This document shows, in pieces, positions 20,770 through 30,378 of a stretch of DNA of 64,000 bases. The stretch spans positions 682,001 through 746,000 of the forward strand of contig NZ_CP035037.1 of the NCBI RefSeq assembly GCF_004028235.1, in the 5' to 3' direction. Numbering within the stretch: the first letter of the stretch is position 1; every line of letters starts with the position of its first letter. Both the position numbers and the translations under genes were made by a program. The notes beneath the pieces are model-generated. The model saw only the letters and a list, made by a program, of their open reading frames with translations. It ran no database searches and was not told where the DNA came from. The stretch comes from Leucobacter muris (GTDB taxonomy: Bacteria; Actinomycetota; Actinomycetes; Actinomycetales; Microbacteriaceae).

Positions 20770-21950
20770 GCGAACGGCACCTGCGCGCGGTCGGCGCCGA
20801 CGAGGTCGGCGGAGCGGCAGACGAACCCTTCAGCGGCGCCGAGGCGCCCGAGCTCGCACTGCTGACACCTCAGCAGCGAAGCGAGTTGCGCCGCGCGAAG
20901 CGCGCGGCGCTGTGGGTGGGGTTGATCCTGCCCCTCGTGGTCGTCGTCGCCGCGATGGCGGTGCTGCTCGCGTGGTCGGGGCGGCTGCCGGATCCTGTCG
21001 CCAGGCACTGGTCGGGCGATGAACCGGACGGGTTCAGCAGCCAGACCGCGAATCTGCTGACCTACCTCGGCCTCGGGGGCGGCATGGCGGTGCTCTTCGG
21101 GCTCATCGGGCTACTCGGCGCGGGACAGTCGACGCAGGCGGTCTGGTCGGTGATGAACCGCATCATGGCCGCCGCGTCGCTGACCATCGTCACCTCGATC
21201 ATGGTGATGGCCGTGCTCACCGCGCACCTGCAGCTCGACCTCTCGGACGCGAGAGACGCGCCAGGTCCGGGGGCGGCCCCCGGTCTCAGCTTCGGGGCGG
21301 GGATCGCGCTCGGGGTGCTCGCGTTCTTCGTGCAGCCGAGAGTGCGCGTCGACGCCCCGCCCGGCGATGAGCCGCCGAGGCTCGAGCTGGGGAAGACGGA
21401 GCGAGCGGTCTGGACGGGAGAGGTGAGACCCACGCGGGTGTTCGGGTGGGCGATGTTCGGAACGATCGCCGCGATGGCCGCGGGAACCCTCTCGGTGTGG
21501 CTCGCCGAGGGTGTCGGTATCGCGCTCTGGATCATGCTCGGCGCCCTGCTGCTGGTGGTCGTGCTGCTCACGACCCACCTCTGGTTCCGGGTGAGAGCGG
21601 ACCGCGACGGGATCGAGGCCCGTTCCCTGCTCGGGTGGCCCGCCTTCCGCGCACCGATCGGGGATATCGCACGGGTCGAGGTGCGCGAGATCGCTCCCTT
21701 CGCGGAGTGGGGCGGGTGGGGCACCCGCTGGATACCGGGGCGGGGCGTCGGCATCGTCATGCGCACCGGTGAGGGCCTCGTGGTGACGCGACGGGACGGC
21801 CGTCTCTTCGCGCTGACAGTCGACGACGCCGCCACCGCGGCCGCGCTGCTCACCGCAGCGGTGCGGCGCAACGGCGAAGAACCGGGCGGCGATGCACCCG
21901 CGGACGACACGCACGACACAGACGACACCACGGAGGAGAGGCGGTCATGA
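20766..21950 (+). CDS. DUF1648 family membrane protein
   Basis: 394 aa with about six membrane segments in three pairs. The first extracytoplasmic loop RLPDPVARHWSGDEPDGFSS is the DUF1648 signature (P..hw...g.pdg). A soluble PH-like C-terminal region (HLWFRVRADRDGIEARSLLGWP) follows. DUF1648 proteins often sit behind YtrA-type regulators, as here; their function in cell-envelope sensing is not established. Coupled to both neighbours by ATGA overlaps. Confidence 0.85.
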   Translation: MSERHLRAVGADEVGGAADEPFSGAEAPELALLTPQQRSELRRAKRAALWVGLILPLVVVVAAMAVLLAWSGRLPDPVARHWSGDEPDGFSSQTANLLTYLGLGGGMAVLFGLIGLLGAGQSTQAVWSVMNRIMAAASLTIVTSIMVMAVLTAHLQLDLSDARDAPGPGAAPGLSFGAGIALGVLAFFVQPRVRVDAPPGDEPPRLELGKTERAVWTGEVRPTRVFGWAMFGTIAAMAAGTLSVWLAEGVGIALWIMLGALLLVVVLLTTHLWFRVRADRDGIEARSLLGWPAFRAPIGDIARVEVREIAPFAEWGGWGTRWIPGRGVGIVMRTGEGLVVTRRDGRLFALTVDDAATAAALLTAAVRRNGEEPGGDAPADDTHDTDDTTEERRS

Positions 21951-23047
21951 ACGACGCGATGAATGAGGCGGCCGAGCCGGGCGAGGGCGCGACGATCGGC
22001 GCCGCGAGCGCCGCCCATCCCGGCGAGACGGGCGGGGCGGGGCCCGAGGCCGGTCCCGTCGCGAGCATCGGCGGCCCCGCAACGGCGAGCCCGGGCCGCC
22101 CCGACCGGCTCGCCCGCGTGCCGTGGGGGCCGGTCGCCCTCTTCGTCGCACTGGCCTTCGGCCTGGCCTGGCTCGTGGCGCTGCCGCTCTGGCTCATGGA
22201 CCTCGAGAGCTCGGCGGCGCAGCTGGTGTTCCCCATCACGGCCTCGGCGATGATGTTCACCCCGGCGATCGCGGCGGTCGTGACGATGTTCGCGACGCGC
22301 ACCCCTCGGGGGGAGCGCCTGCGGTTCCTCGGCATGTGGCCCCTGCGACCCGCCAAGCGGGTGGTCGGCATGATGCTGCTCGCCCTCTTCGCCCCCCCCC
22401 TCGCGGTCTTCGCTCTGGCGACCGCGGTGGCCGTGCTGTGCGGGTGGGTGCAGCTCGACCTCGTGCACTTCTCGGGTTTCGTCGAGGCGAACACCGCCGC
22501 GCTGCCCGAGGGAGTGGACCCGGGGATCATGCCGCAGCCCGGCCTGCTCATCGCCATCAACCTCGCGCTGTTCCCGATCCTCGCGGTGATCCCCAACTCG
22601 ATCGTCGGCTTCGGCGAGGAGCTGGGGTGGCGCGGCTGGCTGCTGCCCGCGCTGCGACCGCTGGGCCTGTGGCCCTCGCTGCTGCTGAGCGGAGCGATCT
22701 GGGGGCTGTGGCACGCACCGCTCACCCTGCTCGGGCACAACTACGGCCTGTTCGACTGGCGCGGTGTCGCCCTGATGACGCTCAACTGCACGATCTCGGG
22801 CGTGGTCTTCGGGTGGCTGCGCCTGCGATCGGGCTCGGTGTGGCCGGCGGCGATCGGGCACGGCGCATTCAACGGCACCGGCGGGATGATCGTGTGGTTC
22901 ATGGCCGCGGGCCAGCTGGAGACGTTCGACACCGCGCTCGCGAGCGTCGCGGGAGTGGCGGGCTGGATCGTGTTCGCCGTCATCATCGCGGTGCTCGCGC
23001 TCACGGGGCAGCTGAAGCGTGAACCGGAGCTCGCGCCGCGCAGGTGA
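21947..23047 (+). CDS. CPBP family intramembrane metalloprotease
   Basis: 366 aa, about eight membrane segments. CPBP (Abi/Rce1-like) motifs are present: FGEELGWRGWLLP (EExxxR, near 224), AIWGLWHAPL (FxxxH-type His) and AIGHGAFN (HxxxN/B). Such proteases cleave peptides in the membrane and often work in bacteriocin self-protection or regulated proteolysis. Third gene of the GntR-DUF1648-CPBP operon. Confidence 0.9.
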   Translation: MNDAMNEAAEPGEGATIGAASAAHPGETGGAGPEAGPVASIGGPATASPGRPDRLARVPWGPVALFVALAFGLAWLVALPLWLMDLESSAAQLVFPITASAMMFTPAIAAVVTMFATRTPRGERLRFLGMWPLRPAKRVVGMMLLALFAPPLAVFALATAVAVLCGWVQLDLVHFSGFVEANTAALPEGVDPGIMPQPGLLIAINLALFPILAVIPNSIVGFGEELGWRGWLLPALRPLGLWPSLLLSGAIWGLWHAPLTLLGHNYGLFDWRGVALMTLNCTISGVVFGWLRLRSGSVWPAAIGHGAFNGTGGMIVWFMAAGQLETFDTALASVAGVAGWIVFAVIIAVLALTGQLKREPELAPRR

Positions 23048-23115
23048 TGAGCGTCGCGCGTCGGAGCCCCCTCGCGGGTGCCAGGACGCGAGCCGCGCTG
23101 CGCGGCGGGCGGCGC

Positions 23116-23694
23116 TCAGTGCTCGGGGAACCACCACTCGGGTGAGAGGGCGACGACCGAGCGCAGCACCTCGTCGTGGTCGGAGGAGCCGCTCAGCAAC
23201 CATGCCTTGATCGCGCCGACGAGGCCGTGGGCGAAGAACCTGGCGACGATGCTGCGATCCACGTCGGGCAGCGGCGGCTGCAGCCGGGAACGGCTCTCGA
23301 GGTACTGCTCGAGGGTCTCGGTGAAGTGGTCGGCCAGCAGGTTCGGCACCGTGCCGTCTTGCGGGGAGTCGATGGACAGCTCGTAGAGGTTGCGGTGGCG
23401 GTCGATGTGGTCGAGCACCTCGCTCACGCTGGCCCGGAGGAACTCGACCGGGTCTGCGCCGTTCGAAGCGAAGCCGTCGACGAACCGGGTGCGGGCCTGA
23501 TCGAGGTCGAGGGAGAGAGCGGCGCCGAGCGCCTCGGCGGGGGTGGTGAAGTGCTTGTAGAAGGTGACGCGGTTGATGCCGGCCTCGGCTGCGAGCTCGG
23601 AGACGGTGATGCTGGGAACGGCTTTCTCGGTCGCGAGGTCGATGATGGCGCGATTCAGCGCGGCCCTGGTTCGGACGATTCTCGCGTCGGTCAT
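23116..23694 (-). CDS. TetR/AcrR family transcriptional regulator
   Basis: 192 aa. The N-terminal HTH (LAAEAGINRVTFYKHF) is clear; the C-terminal domain has the TetR_C-like RSIVARFFAHGLVGAIKAWL seen in TetR proteins with the YFYNH-type C-terminus. Leaderless start: TAAGGT, 6 nt, ATG. Target unknown; it lies beside, but is not divergent from, the importer operon. Confidence 0.88.
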   Translation of the reverse strand: MTDARIVRTRAALNRAIIDLATEKAVPSITVSELAAEAGINRVTFYKHFTTPAEALGAALSLDLDQARTRFVDGFASNGADPVEFLRASVSEVLDHIDRHRNLYELSIDSPQDGTVPNLLADHFTETLEQYLESRSRLQPPLPDVDRSIVARFFAHGLVGAIKAWLLSGSSDHDEVLRSVVALSPEWWFPEH

Positions 23695-23703
23695 ACGACT
23701 ACC

Positions 23704-24252
23704 TTAGTGCGCCGACCCCGAAGAAGTATCGGAAACTGCGCGGGTGAGCTCTGCGATGCGCTCGGCCGCATCGGGGTGGCGGCGCTGCAGCAGATCGCGA
23801 TCGCCGAGCTCGAAACCCTGCCATTCGAACGGCGGGGCCATGGTCGTGCCGATGAGCGACCATGGGCCGAGGGGTGAGGATCCCTGCATCACGCCCGGCG
23901 GCACGACGAGCTGGGGCAGCTGCCCGGCGTCGGGGTCGGGGCCGAGCAGCCGCTCCTCTGCGCGGCCGTCGGGATGCAGCAGCAGCAGGCGGAGCGGGGA
24001 GCCCGCGTACCAGTGGTAGACCTCGACCGAGTCGAGGGCGTGCAGCGCCGAGAAGTCGGGGTCTGCGAGCAGGTAGTAGATGGCGCTCGAGTGCTCGTCG
24101 AGGTGCGTGCGGCGGAAGAGCCCGCCCTCGTGCTCGAGCGGCTCGAGGCCGAGGTGCCGCACCCAGCGCGCGGCCTCGACCGGGAGCCCCGCGAGGTCGC
24201 CCGGCTGCGCACCGGCCTGCTCGGTCGCGCTGCCGCCCGCCGACTCGCTCAC
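23704..24252 (-). CDS. Cupin domain protein, DUF985 family
   Basis: 182 aa. Reads EAARWVRHLGLEPLEHEGGLFRRTH...SAIYYLLADPDFSALHALDSVEVYHWYAGSPLRLLLLHPDG in segments and later PPGVMQGSSPLGPWSLIGTTMAPPFEWQGFELG, the typical DUF985 double-stranded beta-helix. Some members bind sugars or nucleotide sugars; no function is established. GTG start overlaps the permease stop (GTGA), making it the last gene of the BMP importer operon. Confidence 0.88.
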   Translation of the reverse strand: MSESAGGSATEQAGAQPGDLAGLPVEAARWVRHLGLEPLEHEGGLFRRTHLDEHSSAIYYLLADPDFSALHALDSVEVYHWYAGSPLRLLLLHPDGRAEERLLGPDPDAGQLPQLVVPPGVMQGSSPLGPWSLIGTTMAPPFEWQGFELGDRDLLQRRHPDAAERIAELTRAVSDTSSGSAH

Positions 24253-25163
24253 GCCAGCGCCGCTTCCCGTGTCTTGCGGAAGCGCTTGCTCATGAGGACG
24301 AGCACGAGCAGGGTCACGACGTAGGGTCCCGCGTCGGTGAGCTGCTGCGGCAGGCCGAACGACTGCAGGCGGAACCCGATGGCGTCGGCGAAGCCGAACA
24401 GCAGGGCGGCGCCGAGCACGCCCACCGGGTGGGCCCGCGCGAGCATCACCGCGACGACGGCGATCCAGCCGCGACCCGCCGACATGTTCTCCGTGAACTG
24501 CACCACGTTGCCGAGAGCCAGTTGCGCGCCGCCGAGGCCCGCGAGGGCGCCTGAGGCGATGACCGCACCCAACTGGTAGCGCTGCGGGTTGACACCCATG
24601 GTGGCCGCCGCGAGGGGCCGCTCGCCGACGCCGCGCAGACGCAGGCCGAGCGGTGTGCGGAACAGCATGACCCACAGGGCGGGCACGAGCAGCAGCGCGA
24701 GATAGCCGAGCGGCGTGAGCGAGAACAGCGCGCCGAGCACGGGGATGTCGGCGAGCACCGGGATGCGCCACACCGGGATGCCGTCGATGCCGGGATCCTG
24801 GAACACGCCCTGCACGTTGAAGATCGCGACGAGCAGGAAGCTCGTCATGCCCACCGCCAGGATGTTCATCGCGATCGCGAGCACGATGGGGTCGCCCTTG
24901 CGGTAGACCGACCCGTAGCCGAGGATCAGCGAGAACAGCGCGCCGGCGATCATCGCGACGATCACGCCGACGATCCAGTTGTGCGCGAAGAACGAGGCCG
25001 CGACGCCGCAGAACGCGCCGACGAGGATCATGCCCTCGAGGCCGATGTTGAAGATGCCGACGCGCTCGGCGAGCATGCCTCCGAGGGCCGCGAGCAGGAT
25101 CGGGATGAGCGAGCGCAGCACCGAGGAGACGAGATCCTGGTCGAACAGGTCGAGGAAGTTCAT
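24249..25163 (-). CDS. BMP-type (nucleoside-like) ABC transporter permease, second
   Basis: 304 aa, branched-chain-type permease fold (BPD_transp_2) with GMLAERVGIFNIGLEGMILVGAF near the N-terminus, the signature of nucleoside/BMP-family permeases, and GRGWIAVVAVMLARAHPVGVL. Its ATG shares one base with the stop of the upstream permease gene (TGATG). Forms the membrane channel with the preceding permease. Confidence 0.92.
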   Translation of the reverse strand: MNFLDLFDQDLVSSVLRSLIPILLAALGGMLAERVGIFNIGLEGMILVGAFCGVAASFFAHNWIVGVIVAMIAGALFSLILGYGSVYRKGDPIVLAIAMNILAVGMTSFLLVAIFNVQGVFQDPGIDGIPVWRIPVLADIPVLGALFSLTPLGYLALLLVPALWVMLFRTPLGLRLRGVGERPLAAATMGVNPQRYQLGAVIASGALAGLGGAQLALGNVVQFTENMSAGRGWIAVVAVMLARAHPVGVLGAALLFGFADAIGFRLQSFGLPQQLTDAGPYVVTLLVLVLMSKRFRKTREAALA

Positions 25164-26389
25164 CACTCGGACTCCTTCTCGGCGGCGGTGTCGGGCGCCT
25201 CGGGAACGGCTGCTCCGGTGAGAGCGGGCTGCGGTTCGCCCGGCGTCGGCAGCGGCGGGGGAGCCGCGGCGCCCTCTCCGCCCGCCCGCCTGCGGCGGAA
25301 CCGGGGCAGCGCGACGCGGAACGCGAGCAGGATGATGACGAGCGCCTGGATCACGGCCGCGATCTGGGGCGACAGGCCGAGCTCGCGGCCCATCGCGTCG
25401 CTGCCGACCATGATGGCGGCGAAGAAGGTGCCCGCGATCACGATGCCGACCGGGCGGTAGAGGGCGAGCAGGGTGACGAGCAGGGCCGTCCACGCGTAGT
25501 TGGTCTGCACGAAGTAGCCCTCGATGAGGCGCGTGTTGGGCGCCCCGATCACGAGCATGAGGCCGAAAAGGCCGGCGAGGCCGCCCGAGAGCGCCATCGT
25601 GCGCAGCACGAGCGGCCCGGGCTTCACGCCGCCGTAGCGCACGAACTCGGCGTTCTGACCGCTGAGACCCGACTCGAAGCCGTAGCGGGTGCGGCGGTTC
25701 ATGAAGATCGTCGCGATGACCACGAGGATCAGCACGATGAGCGACCAGTTGACGCCGGTGAGCACGGCCGTGACGGGATTCGTGGCGCCGAGGCTGCCGC
25801 GCAGCGTCTCGGCGAGGCCCGAGTCGCGCGGCACGATCATCGACAGCTGCACCTCGGGCCGCACCTGGTCGCTCGCCACGAGGTCGGAGCTCGACTCGTC
25901 GAGCCGGAAGCGGATGAGCCACGATGAGAAGTAGCGCGCGGGGTAGTTGAGCAGCAGCGTGGAGAGCAGGATCGGCACGCCGAGCAGGTTCTGCAGCACC
26001 GCGGCGATGAGCCCCCAGGCGGCGCCGACGACCACCGCGGTGACGAGGGCGAGCAGCAGCACGAGGAAGGCCGGGCCGGGAACGTAGATCGCGACGATGC
26101 CGCCCGCGAGTGCGCCGAGACCGGCCTGCCCCTCGGTGCCGAGGTTCAGCACGCCGGCGCGGAAGGCGATGGCGATGGCGATGCCGATGCCGATGATCGG
26201 CACGGCGCGCTGCAGCGTGTTCGCGAGGCCGGCGCCGGTGCCGAACGACCCCTGCAGCATCGCGGCGTACCCGCTGAGCGGGTCGACGCCCGCGATCAGC
26301 ATGAAGCAGGCGCCGATGAGGAAGGCCAGCACGATCGAGACCGGGATCGGCCCCGCGAGCCAGCGCCCGACTCTCTGCAGAGCGCTCAC
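25163..26389 (-). CDS. BMP-type (nucleoside-like) ABC transporter permease, first
   Basis: 408 aa. About nine membrane segments, with AIAFRAGVLNLGTEGQAGLGALAG as the family signature. An Ala/Pro-rich cytoplasmic tail of about 45 residues after FRRRRAGG is not usual in the family. GTG start overlapping the ATPase stop (GTGA). Confidence 0.92.
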   Translation of the reverse strand: MSALQRVGRWLAGPIPVSIVLAFLIGACFMLIAGVDPLSGYAAMLQGSFGTGAGLANTLQRAVPIIGIGIAIAIAFRAGVLNLGTEGQAGLGALAGGIVAIYVPGPAFLVLLLALVTAVVVGAAWGLIAAVLQNLLGVPILLSTLLLNYPARYFSSWLIRFRLDESSSDLVASDQVRPEVQLSMIVPRDSGLAETLRGSLGATNPVTAVLTGVNWSLIVLILVVIATIFMNRRTRYGFESGLSGQNAEFVRYGGVKPGPLVLRTMALSGGLAGLFGLMLVIGAPNTRLIEGYFVQTNYAWTALLVTLLALYRPVGIVIAGTFFAAIMVGSDAMGRELGLSPQIAAVIQALVIILLAFRVALPRFRRRRAGGEGAAAPPPLPTPGEPQPALTGAAVPEAPDTAAEKESE

Positions 26390-27978
26390 AGTGCGGCTCC
26401 CTTCCCGTTGTTCTGCGACGCGGTCGAACCGGCGAGCGTCGCGGCGAACGCGCCGGGGCGATGCCGCTCCTCGGGTTCGTGGCCGGCCATGTAGAGACCG
26501 AGCAGCGCGTCATTCGCCTCGGACTTCGGAACCTCGGCGACGATGCGCCCCTCGAACATCACCAGGATGCGCGACGACAGCGACATGATCTCGCTGAGCT
26601 CGGCCGAGATGAGCAGCAGCGCGCCTCCGTTGTCGCGGTACTTGCAGAGCTCGCGGTGGATCGCCTCGATGGCGCCGATGTCGACGCCGCGGGTGGGCTG
26701 CTCGGCGATGAGCAGGGGCGAGCGGTAGTCGAGCTCGCGGGCGACGACCACCTTCTGCAGGTTGCCGCCCGACAGGGTGCCGACGGGTGTGGTGGGCCCC
26801 GCGATCTTCACGCCGAAGCGCTGGATCAGGCGTTTGGCGTGCTCGAGCATGGCCGAGCGTGAGAGCAGGCCGCGCTGCAGGATCGGCGCTCGGCGGTGGT
26901 GACCGAGGGCGAGGTTGTCGATCGCGTCGGCGGTGCCGGCGCTGCCGACCGCGTGGCGATCCTCGGGGATGTAGGCGATGCCCCCGTCGCGGCGCTCGGC
27001 GATGGTGGCGCGGCTGAGGTCTGAGCCGGACACCGAGACGGTGCCGGCACCGACCTGGCGCATGCCGATGATCGCCTCGGCCAGCTCGACCTGCCCGTTG
27101 CCGGCGACGCCCGCGATGCCGACGATCTCGCCCGCGCGCACGAACAGCTCGGCCTGCGAGACGGCGTTGCGCTCGCCCGTGCCGGGAACGGTGAGGCCAC
27201 GCACGTCGAGCACGACCTCGCCGGGCCGCTGAGCGGGAGGAGGGGTGCTGAGGTCGACGTCGCGGCCCGTCATGTGCCGGGTGATCTCGGCGGGCGAGCT
27301 CTCGGCGGTGACCAGCTGGGCGACGTTGCGGCCGTCGCGCAGCACGGTGACCCGGTCGGAGATCGCCATGGCCTCGTTCAGCTTGTGGGTGATGATGATG
27401 ATCGTGCGGCCGTCGGCTTTGAGGGCGCGCAGCACGTCGAAGAGGCGCTCGGTCTCCTGCGGGGTGAGCACGGCGGTGGGCTCGTCGAGGATGAGCACGC
27501 GCGCCTCGCGGTACAGCGCCTTCACGATCTCGACGCGCTGCAGCACGCCGACGGGCACCGAGTCGACGCGGGCGCCCGGATCGATCGAGAGGCCGTAGCG
27601 CTCGGCGATCTCGGCGACCTGGCGGCCGGCGGCCTGACGATCGATGAGCCCCCGCTTCGTGGGCTCGGCGCGGAACACCACGTTCTCGGCGATGGTGAGC
27701 GAGGGGAAGAGCTTGAACGACTGGAAGACCATGCCGATGCCGGCGTCGATCGCGTCGAGGGGCGAGGAGAGCGTGCGGCGCTCGCCGCGGATGAAGATCT
27801 CGCCCTCGTCGGGCTGGTAGACGCCGGCGAGCATCGACATCAGGATCGACTTGCCCGCGCCGTTCTCGCCCATGAGGGCGTGGATCTCGCCCGTCTCGAC
27901 CTCGAAGTCGACGTTGTCGTCGGCGAGCACGCCGGGGAAGCGCTTGGTGATGCCGCGCATCGAGACCTCGGCGACCAT
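26386..27978 (-). CDS. BMP-type ABC transporter ATPase (double module)
   Basis: 530 aa, two ABC modules as in sugar/nucleoside importers. Module 1 Walker A is written GENGAGKS and its signature region PVGVLQRVEI is the degenerate form seen in such ATPases; Walker B LILDEPTAVL. Module 2 has VAGNGQVEL (degenerate Walker A), TLSGGNLQKVVVAREL and PLLIAEQPTRGVDIGA. ATG 27978 is preferred over 27981 because AAGGAG is 5 nt upstream rather than 2. Confidence 0.93.
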   Translation of the reverse strand: MVAEVSMRGITKRFPGVLADDNVDFEVETGEIHALMGENGAGKSILMSMLAGVYQPDEGEIFIRGERRTLSSPLDAIDAGIGMVFQSFKLFPSLTIAENVVFRAEPTKRGLIDRQAAGRQVAEIAERYGLSIDPGARVDSVPVGVLQRVEIVKALYREARVLILDEPTAVLTPQETERLFDVLRALKADGRTIIIITHKLNEAMAISDRVTVLRDGRNVAQLVTAESSPAEITRHMTGRDVDLSTPPPAQRPGEVVLDVRGLTVPGTGERNAVSQAELFVRAGEIVGIAGVAGNGQVELAEAIIGMRQVGAGTVSVSGSDLSRATIAERRDGGIAYIPEDRHAVGSAGTADAIDNLALGHHRRAPILQRGLLSRSAMLEHAKRLIQRFGVKIAGPTTPVGTLSGGNLQKVVVARELDYRSPLLIAEQPTRGVDIGAIEAIHRELCKYRDNGGALLLISAELSEIMSLSSRILVMFEGRIVAEVPKSEANDALLGLYMAGHEPEERHRPGAFAATLAGSTASQNNGKGAAL

Positions 27979-28031
27979 CATCGCTCCTTCGTTCGTGTGC
28001 CGTGCGAGTGTTCTGAGTGTATGCGACACCA

Positions 28032-28076
28032 CCGACAACGCCGCCCGGGCCTGCGCAGCCTGGGCGGCGTTGTCGG
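28032..28076 (-). terminator. Strong hairpin between the BMP binding-protein gene and the ATPase gene
   Basis: Perfect 15-bp stem CCGACAACGCCGCCC / GGGCGGCGTTGTCGG with a 15-nt GC-rich loop, 9 nt after the binding-protein stop and inside the importer operon. Such hairpins usually act as partial terminators or mRNA stabilisers so that the binding protein is made in excess over the membrane parts. Confidence 0.65.
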
Positions 28077-28084
28077 AGCGGTCG

Positions 28085-29143
28085 TTACGCGGTGGGGTCC
28101 TTGACCTCGATCTTGCCGCTCACGATGTCGTCGCGGGTCTGCTCGACCTGCTCGAGCACCTCGGGGTGGTCCATCACGGTGCACTGCGAGTCGGCGGCGT
28201 CCTCGGTGAGGCTGACGATCGTCATGCCCTCCTCCGCGAGGCCGAACGAGGTGGTCGCCTCGGTCGAGCTCTTGCCGTCCATGATCTCGCCGACCACGGT
28301 CTCGACCACCTTGTCGACGGCCTTGATGGTGCCGTCGACCACGAAGCCGGGCGCCATCGGGCACTGGTTGGCGTCGACGCCGTAGGCCGAGAAGCCCTTC
28401 TCGGCGGCGGCCTCCATGATGCCGCCGTTCGCGGCGGCGCCGACGGCGAAGACCTGGTCGACTCCGGTGCCGGCGAACGCGATCGCCTGCTCCTTCGCGC
28501 GCGCGGTGTCGGCGAACGGGTTGTCGCCGCCGATGACCTGCGGGGCGACGGTGTCGACCTCGGGGTTGACGCTCTTCGCACCCTCGGCGAAGCCCTCGGA
28601 GTACTTCGCGAGCAGCGGGATGTCGAGCGAGATGACCGAGCCGACCTTGTCGGCCTCCGTCAGCAGGCCGGCCTCGACGCCGAGCAGGTAGGACGGCTCC
28701 TGCTCGCGGAAGGTGGCCTGGTAGAGGTTCTCGGGGGCGCCCTCGACGAAGGTGTCGATGAGCACGAACTTCTGCTGCGGGTTCTGCTCGGCGAGCTCGA
28801 CGGCCACGTCGCCGAACTGGAAGCCGAGCATTACGATGACCTCGGGGGCCTCGGCGATCGCGGCCTCGAGGTTCGAGCGGCGCTGAGCGTCGTCCTTCGA
28901 CTCGAAGGTCTTGGCGCTGCCCTCGAACTGCTCGGCCACGCGGTCGATGCCGACCTTGCCCGACTTGAGGAACTCGTTCTGACCGATGGGGTCGCTCGTG
29001 ATGTAGATGAACGAGGGCCCCTCGGCGCCCGCCTCGGAGCCGCCGTTGTCGCCACCGCCGCCGGAGCAGGAGGTGAGCAGGAGCGCGGCCGAAGCGGCGC
29101 CCGCGATCAGGGCCGCGCGGGCGCGACGCTTGGTGAAGAACAT
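28085..29143 (-). CDS. BMP family ABC transporter substrate-binding lipoprotein
   Basis: 352 aa. Lipobox LTSC (Cys 26) after a basic signal peptide; the mature domain is of the basic-membrane-protein/PnrA type (PSFIYITSDPIGQNEFLKSG..., GFQFGDVAVELAEQNP, YGVDANQCPMAPGFVVDG). PnrA-like proteins bind purine nucleosides, so nucleoside or related uptake is likely. It lies 40 nt after mtnA in the same direction. Confidence 0.92.
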   Translation of the reverse strand: MFFTKRRARAALIAGAASAALLLTSCSGGGGDNGGSEAGAEGPSFIYITSDPIGQNEFLKSGKVGIDRVAEQFEGSAKTFESKDDAQRRSNLEAAIAEAPEVIVMLGFQFGDVAVELAEQNPQQKFVLIDTFVEGAPENLYQATFREQEPSYLLGVEAGLLTEADKVGSVISLDIPLLAKYSEGFAEGAKSVNPEVDTVAPQVIGGDNPFADTARAKEQAIAFAGTGVDQVFAVGAAANGGIMEAAAEKGFSAYGVDANQCPMAPGFVVDGTIKAVDKVVETVVGEIMDGKSSTEATTSFGLAEEGMTIVSLTEDAADSQCTVMDHPEVLEQVEQTRDDIVSGKIEVKDPTA

Positions 29144-29183
29144 GGATGATCCTTTCGAGTGGAACGGGGACAGCGGTAGAAGC

Positions 29184-30227
29184 TTAGGCGCGCAGATCGT
29201 CGAGCGGCACCCCGGCGAGGGTCTCGCCGCGGCCGGGCAGGATCACGCGCCGCTCGGTCACGATGGCCGTGATGAGCTCGTGCGGGGTGACGTCGAAGGC
29301 GGGGTTGACCGCGCCGACCCCCTCGGGTGCGGTGCGGGTCCCGCCGAAGCCGGCGACCTCTGCCGCGCCGCGATCCTCGATCTCGATGTCGGCGCCGCTC
29401 GCGGTCGACATGTCGACCGTCGACTCTGGGGCGACCACGATGAACGGCACACCCGCGTGCTGCGCGGCGAGCGCGAGCGAGAACGAGCCGATCTTGTTGG
29501 CGGTGTCGCCGTTCGCGGCGATGCGGTCGGCGCCGATGAACACCGCGTCGGCGATGCCGCGCGAGAGCAGGAAGGGGCCGGCCGAGTCGATGAGGAGTCG
29601 GAAGGGGGCCTCCATGCGCTGCAGCTCCCACGCGGTGAGGCGGGCGCCCTGCAGCAGCGGACGGGTCTCGAGCGGGAACGCCTCCTCGAGGGATCCCTGC
29701 TCGAGCAGCGTCTGGATCACGCCGAGTGCGGTGCCGCGCTCCACCGTGGCGAGGCTGCCCGTGTTGCAGATGGTCATGACGCGCACGCGATCCTTGCCCG
29801 TGAGCTCGCGCGTCAGATCCGCGCCGCGCAGGCCCATCGAGACGCAGGCCGCGATGTCCTCGTCGCGGATCGCGAGCGCCTCATCGAGGATCGCCTCCGC
29901 GCCCGCGTCGAGCCTCGTGAGGGCGCGATCCACGCCCCAGGAGAGGTTGACCGCGGTGGGCCGCGCCTCGCGCAGCAGCTTCGCCTGACGGCGCACCTCG
30001 TCGCGATCCAGCTCGGTGTCGCCCCCCGCCTCGGCGACGCTCGCCGCGATGAGCGCGGTGCCCATCGCACCCGCGACGCCGAGCGCCGGGGCGCCGCGCA
30101 CCGCGAGCCGCTGGATGTCGTCGATGAGCTCGGGGAGCTCGGTGACCCGCAGCGCCTCGATGCGGTGCGGCAGCAGGGTCTGGTCGATCAGTTCGATGGC
30201 TCCGTCGACCCAGTCGATCGTGCGCAA
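29184..30227 (-). CDS. mtnA: S-methyl-5-thioribose-1-phosphate isomerase
   Basis: 347 aa. Isomerises 5-methylthioribose 1-phosphate to methylthioribulose 1-phosphate in methionine salvage. Hallmarks: [20 protein letters not shown] start, [15 protein letters not shown], catalytic Cys in [11 protein letters not shown] and Asp in [18 protein letters not shown] chose TTG 30227 because it gives the standard start and length and has AGGGGG 6 nt upstream; a GTG at 30299 is possible but adds an unlikely N-terminus. TATTCT (30272-30267) is a good -10 about 40 nt upstream. No other salvage gene is nearby; it heads the BMP importer operon. Confidence 0.93.
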   Translation of the reverse strand: MRTIDWVDGAIELIDQTLLPHRIEALRVTELPELIDDIQRLAVRGAPALGVAGAMGTALIAASVAEAGGDTELDRDEVRRQAKLLREARPTAVNLSWGVDRALTRLDAGAEAILDEALAIRDEDIAACVSMGLRGADLTRELTGKDRVRVMTICNTGSLATVERGTALGVIQTLLEQGSLEEAFPLETRPLLQGARLTAWELQRMEAPFRLLIDSAGPFLLSRGIADAVFIGADRIAANGDTANKIGSFSLALAAQHAGVPFIVVAPESTVDMSTASGADIEIEDRGAAEVAGFGGTRTAPEGVGAVNPAFDVTPHELITAIVTERRVILPGRGETLAGVPLDDLRA

Positions 30228-30378
30228 GCGGTGCCCCCTATTGGATATCGCGGATGACTGCAGTACAGAATACCGCTCCCGATCGCCTTCCGGGTTCACG
30301 AGTCGGTTACAAGACGTTCACAGGAGAGAGCGCGTGTCACTTCCGCCGTCGCGCCACGAGCGGCGTACCGTGTGAACT

